Program-made: the position numbers and the translations under genes
Shown here: piece by piece, positions 7,112-8,149 of the stretch
How positions within the stretch are numbered: the first letter of the stretch is position 1
Layout: the number at the start of each line of letters is the position of its first letter
The notes under the pieces: generated by a model
Seen by the model: the letters and a program-made list of their open reading frames with translations, nothing else
The model's database searches: none
Told to the model about the DNA's origin: nothing
Origin: Verrucomicrobiales bacterium
GTDB lineage: Bacteria > Verrucomicrobiota > Verrucomicrobiia > Limisphaerales > UBA1096
DNA: 8,149 bases
Assembly: GCA_002689335.1 (NCBI GenBank)
Contig: NZFR01000130.1
Coordinates: 2,561-10,709, forward strand
Direction: 5' to 3'

Positions 7112-7135
7112 CGTTGTCTTCTGATGAGGACAACG
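7112..7135. repeat. Hairpin-forming inverted repeat
   Basis: CGTTGTC (7112-7118) and GACAACG (7129-7135) are a perfect seven-base dyad. As plus-strand RNA the stem can extend by three pairs, one of them U-G, to leave a TGAT loop. No T tract follows on either strand, so it is not a canonical terminator. It lies between the structured RNA candidate and the helicase start, and could be an operator or the 3' end of that RNA. Apart from this dyad and the 7067-7080 palindrome I see nothing in 7027-7196. Confidence 0.4.
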
Positions 7136-7196
7136 ATTGAGTTCTTTGAATAAACACAGGGATTTTGTCTTGGCAAAGGCCTTGTGACGTTGATTT

Positions 7197-7414
7197 GTTC
7201 AGGGTTTTTGTACAGTGAGCCTGCACGAGGATCATGAAGCGCGGAGCTTGGACCCCTCTGCTTTGGAACCCCTGAACATCCTTTCGCGAAGCCGAAACAC
7301 ATCCTGTTTCAGCGGTGCGATCCCCAAGTCGGTCTCCCCCATTAGGTAGACAAGTCCAACCTAAGCTGCACACACATCGGGCAAACTAACAATGCCCCCC
7401 AAATCGGGAGACCG
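7197..7414 (-). ncRNA. Candidate structured RNA between the flagellin and helicase genes, family unrecognised
   Basis: On the minus strand this stretch folds into consecutive stems. P1 is CGGTCTCCC/GGGAGACCG (7406-7414 with 7330-7338), enclosing P2 GGGCA/TGCCC (7393-7397 with 7379-7383) and P3 TTAGGT/ACCTAA (7359-7364 with 7342-7347) capped by a GGA-CUUG-UCU hairpin. P4 (7284-7320) is TCGC/GCGA plus a nine-pair stem GCUGAAACA/UGUUUCGGC. P5 is GTTCAGGG/CCCTGAAC (7270-7277 with 7197-7204), enclosing an inner hairpin at 7223-7261 with GCA, GAGG and AAGC/GCUU pairs. P3, P4 and the inner hairpin each include a G-U pair that would be an A-C mismatch on the plus strand, which favours minus-strand transcription. 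No convincing ORF covers the region. It is not recognisable to me as 6S, SRP, tmRNA, RNase P or a common riboswitch. It could be a free small RNA or a leader of the helicase gene, which starts 170 bases downstream. Confidence 0.5.
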
Positions 7415-7421
7415 GCTTTCC

Positions 7422-7427
7422 ATTTTA
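7422..7427 (-). promoter_or_regulatory. Possible -10 element for the structured RNA
   Basis: TAAAAT on the minus strand (one base from TATAAT) is preceded at a 16-base spacing by TTGTGC, a weak -35 that falls inside the flagellin terminator stem. A transcript started 6-9 bases downstream would begin almost exactly at the first strand of stem P1. The match is short and could be chance. Confidence 0.3.
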
Positions 7428-7435
7428 GAAAACCA

Positions 7436-7463
7436 AAAGGGCAGCACAATAGTGCTGCCCTTT
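7436..7463 (-). terminator. Intrinsic terminator of the flagellin gene
   Basis: A perfect 12-base stem (AAAGGGCAGCAC with GTGCTGCCCTTT) with a four-base loop lies 60 bases after the flagellin stop. On the minus strand it ends in CCCTTTTGGTTTTC, an interrupted T tract. The A-rich other flank would allow some termination in the opposite direction too. Confidence 0.88.
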
Positions 7464-7468
7464 GCTGC

Positions 7469-7486
7469 ATGAGGATCGAGCCTCAT
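7469..7486. repeat. Small hairpin in the flagellin 3' untranslated region
   Basis: ATGAGG and CCTCAT pair perfectly over six bases around a six-base loop, between the flagellin stop codon and the terminator. It may shield the mRNA 3' end. No function can be read directly. Confidence 0.4.
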
Positions 7487-7522
7487 AGCTCCTCAGAGAG
7501 AGAGCTTACTTAGCCCCAATTC

Positions 7523-8149
7523 TTATCCGATCAGGCGCAGTGCCGATTGCGGCAACACGTTGGCCTGAGTGAGCATCGCAGTACCGCTCTGGACGAGGAT
7601 GTTCGCCCGTGCGTATGCGGTGCTTTCTTGTGCAACATCCACGTCCTTGATTCGGCTGTTCGCTGCCGACAGGTTTTCGTTAAGGATGTTCACGGCCTGA
7701 TCCGTCAGGTTCAAACGCTGTATGTTTGCTCCCACCTTGGCTCGCATATCAGCCAAGTTTTGGATCGAGGTTTGGATGTTGCTCAACGCAGATGCCGCAC
7801 TGGTCGTCGTAGTGATCGCAGATGTGCTCGAGTTGTAGATATTGGCCAATCCGGTCGTCGCCGTGGTTGAGGTCATGTCGACCGAATTCATAGTAAACTT
7901 GGACGCATCACTATCAACCGTTACGGCTTCTCCGTTCGTAGCAAACAGAGTCACCCCGTTGAAACTCTTCGACCCGATATCGCTGATGTAGTTCTGCAAC
8001 TGGGTGAATTCAACCGAGTAGTTAGAACGGTCAGTGTTCGTTTTGGTGACGTCCTGTGAGAGGACTGACAACTCACTCATCCGGTCCAGCGCGACCTGCA
8101 CCTTTTGCAAAAAGCCGTCCTGGGTTTGTGAAAACGAGGTCGCATTACC
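7523..8149 (-). CDS. Flagellin, C-terminal part (5' end beyond the window)
   Basis: 208 residues are visible; the N-terminus lies beyond the right edge. The sequence begins in the N-terminal coiled-coil region (NATSFSQTQDGFLQKV, then ALDRMSELSVLSQD), continues through EFTQLQNYISDIGSKSFNGVTLF, and ends with the conserved C-terminal D1/D0 helices (GANIQRLN, NENLSAANSRIKDVD, ILVQSGTAMLTQANVLPQ, then LRLIG). Only about 55 residues, rich in Thr, Ser and Ala, separate the two conserved parts, so the outer D2/D3 domains are nearly absent. With a usual N-terminus the whole protein would be about 270-280 residues, a short flagellin. It would be exported by the flagellar type III system and polymerise into the filament. 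It ends with TAA at 7523-7525 and has its own terminator, which suggests a separate transcription unit. It contains one TTGGCCAA, encoding Leu-Ala-Asn. Codon use is less GC-rich than in the neighbouring genes, as is common for highly expressed flagellins. Confidence 0.95.
   Translation of the reverse strand, partial: GNATSFSQTQDGFLQKVQVALDRMSELSVLSQDVTKTNTDRSNYSVEFTQLQNYISDIGSKSFNGVTLFATNGEAVTVDSDASKFTMNSVDMTSTTATTGLANIYNSSTSAITTTTSAASALSNIQTSIQNLADMRAKVGANIQRLNLTDQAVNILNENLSAANSRIKDVDVAQESTAYARANILVQSGTAMLTQANVLPQSALRLIG

Noticed and set aside
7112..7140. Hammerhead ribozyme core (CTGATGAGGACAACGA)
   Set aside because: CTGATGAG is present, but the required CGAAA is not (CGATT), and the flanking pairing forms a simple hairpin instead of three helices.
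7063..7302. A 79-codon minus-strand open frame (starting MCFGFAKGCSG)
   Set aside because: Its first half lies over the stems of the structured RNA candidate, its end runs through the dispersed palindrome, and it has no ribosome binding site or recognisable domain. A tiny peptide cannot be fully excluded.
7197..7414. 6S RNA, SRP RNA, tmRNA or RNase P RNA
   Set aside because: There is no single long bulged hairpin (6S), no SRP tetraloop consensus, no tRNA-like end with resume codon, and no conserved RNase P core segments.
858..7849. TTGGCCAA copies as insertion-element ends or transposon target sites
   Set aside because: There are no longer terminal repeats, no transposase, and no common flanks beyond the palindrome; copies sit in intact reading frames.

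Overview
The window looks like a chromosomal segment of a PVC-superphylum bacterium, most likely Verrucomicrobiota. The reasons are the start of a PSCyt1-type cytochrome protein (a family concentrated in Planctomycetota and Verrucomicrobiota), a Fur-family regulator whose metal-site sequence resembles verrucomicrobial forms as I remember them, moderately GC-rich DNA, and weak or missing Shine-Dalgarno sequences at most starts. No tRNA, rRNA, CRISPR array, insertion sequence or phage gene is visible. The phylum call is inference.

Layout. A minus-strand run transcribed right to left begins at about 3914: a family 2 glycosyltransferase with a membrane tail (2733-3914), a small class I SAM-dependent methyltransferase starting inside its stop codon (2185-2736), a polytopic GT-C/family 39-like membrane glycosyltransferase (549-2147), and, after a 48-base gap, the 5' end of a PSCyt1-type cytochrome protein that runs off the left edge (1-500). 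The first three make a plausible unit: the GT2 enzyme would load a sugar onto a polyprenyl phosphate, the GT-C enzyme would use that lipid-linked sugar on the outer face of the inner membrane, and the methyltransferase would modify a lipid, sugar or quinone-like substrate. A Fur-family regulator (4023-4529, plus) diverges from this run and converges on a large Ski2-like DExH helicase (4531-7026, minus) with one base between the two stop codons. The 3' two-thirds of a short flagellin gene (7523-8149, minus) fills the right end and is followed by a strong intrinsic terminator.

Two features are not explained by the genes. First, the palindrome TTGGCCAA occurs 16 times, often extended to CGCTTGGCCAAGCG, inside genes in all three codon phases and in two intergenic regions. 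It behaves like a highly iterated palindrome (compare cyanobacterial HIP1) and leaves repeated Leu-Ala-Lys and Leu-Gly-Gln peptides in unrelated proteins. Second, the roughly 500-base gap between the flagellin and helicase genes can fold on the minus strand into at least five nested or tandem stems. Several contain G-U pairs that would be A-C mismatches on the other strand. This looks like an unrecognised structured RNA of about 220 nt (7197-7414) with a possible promoter at its 5' end.
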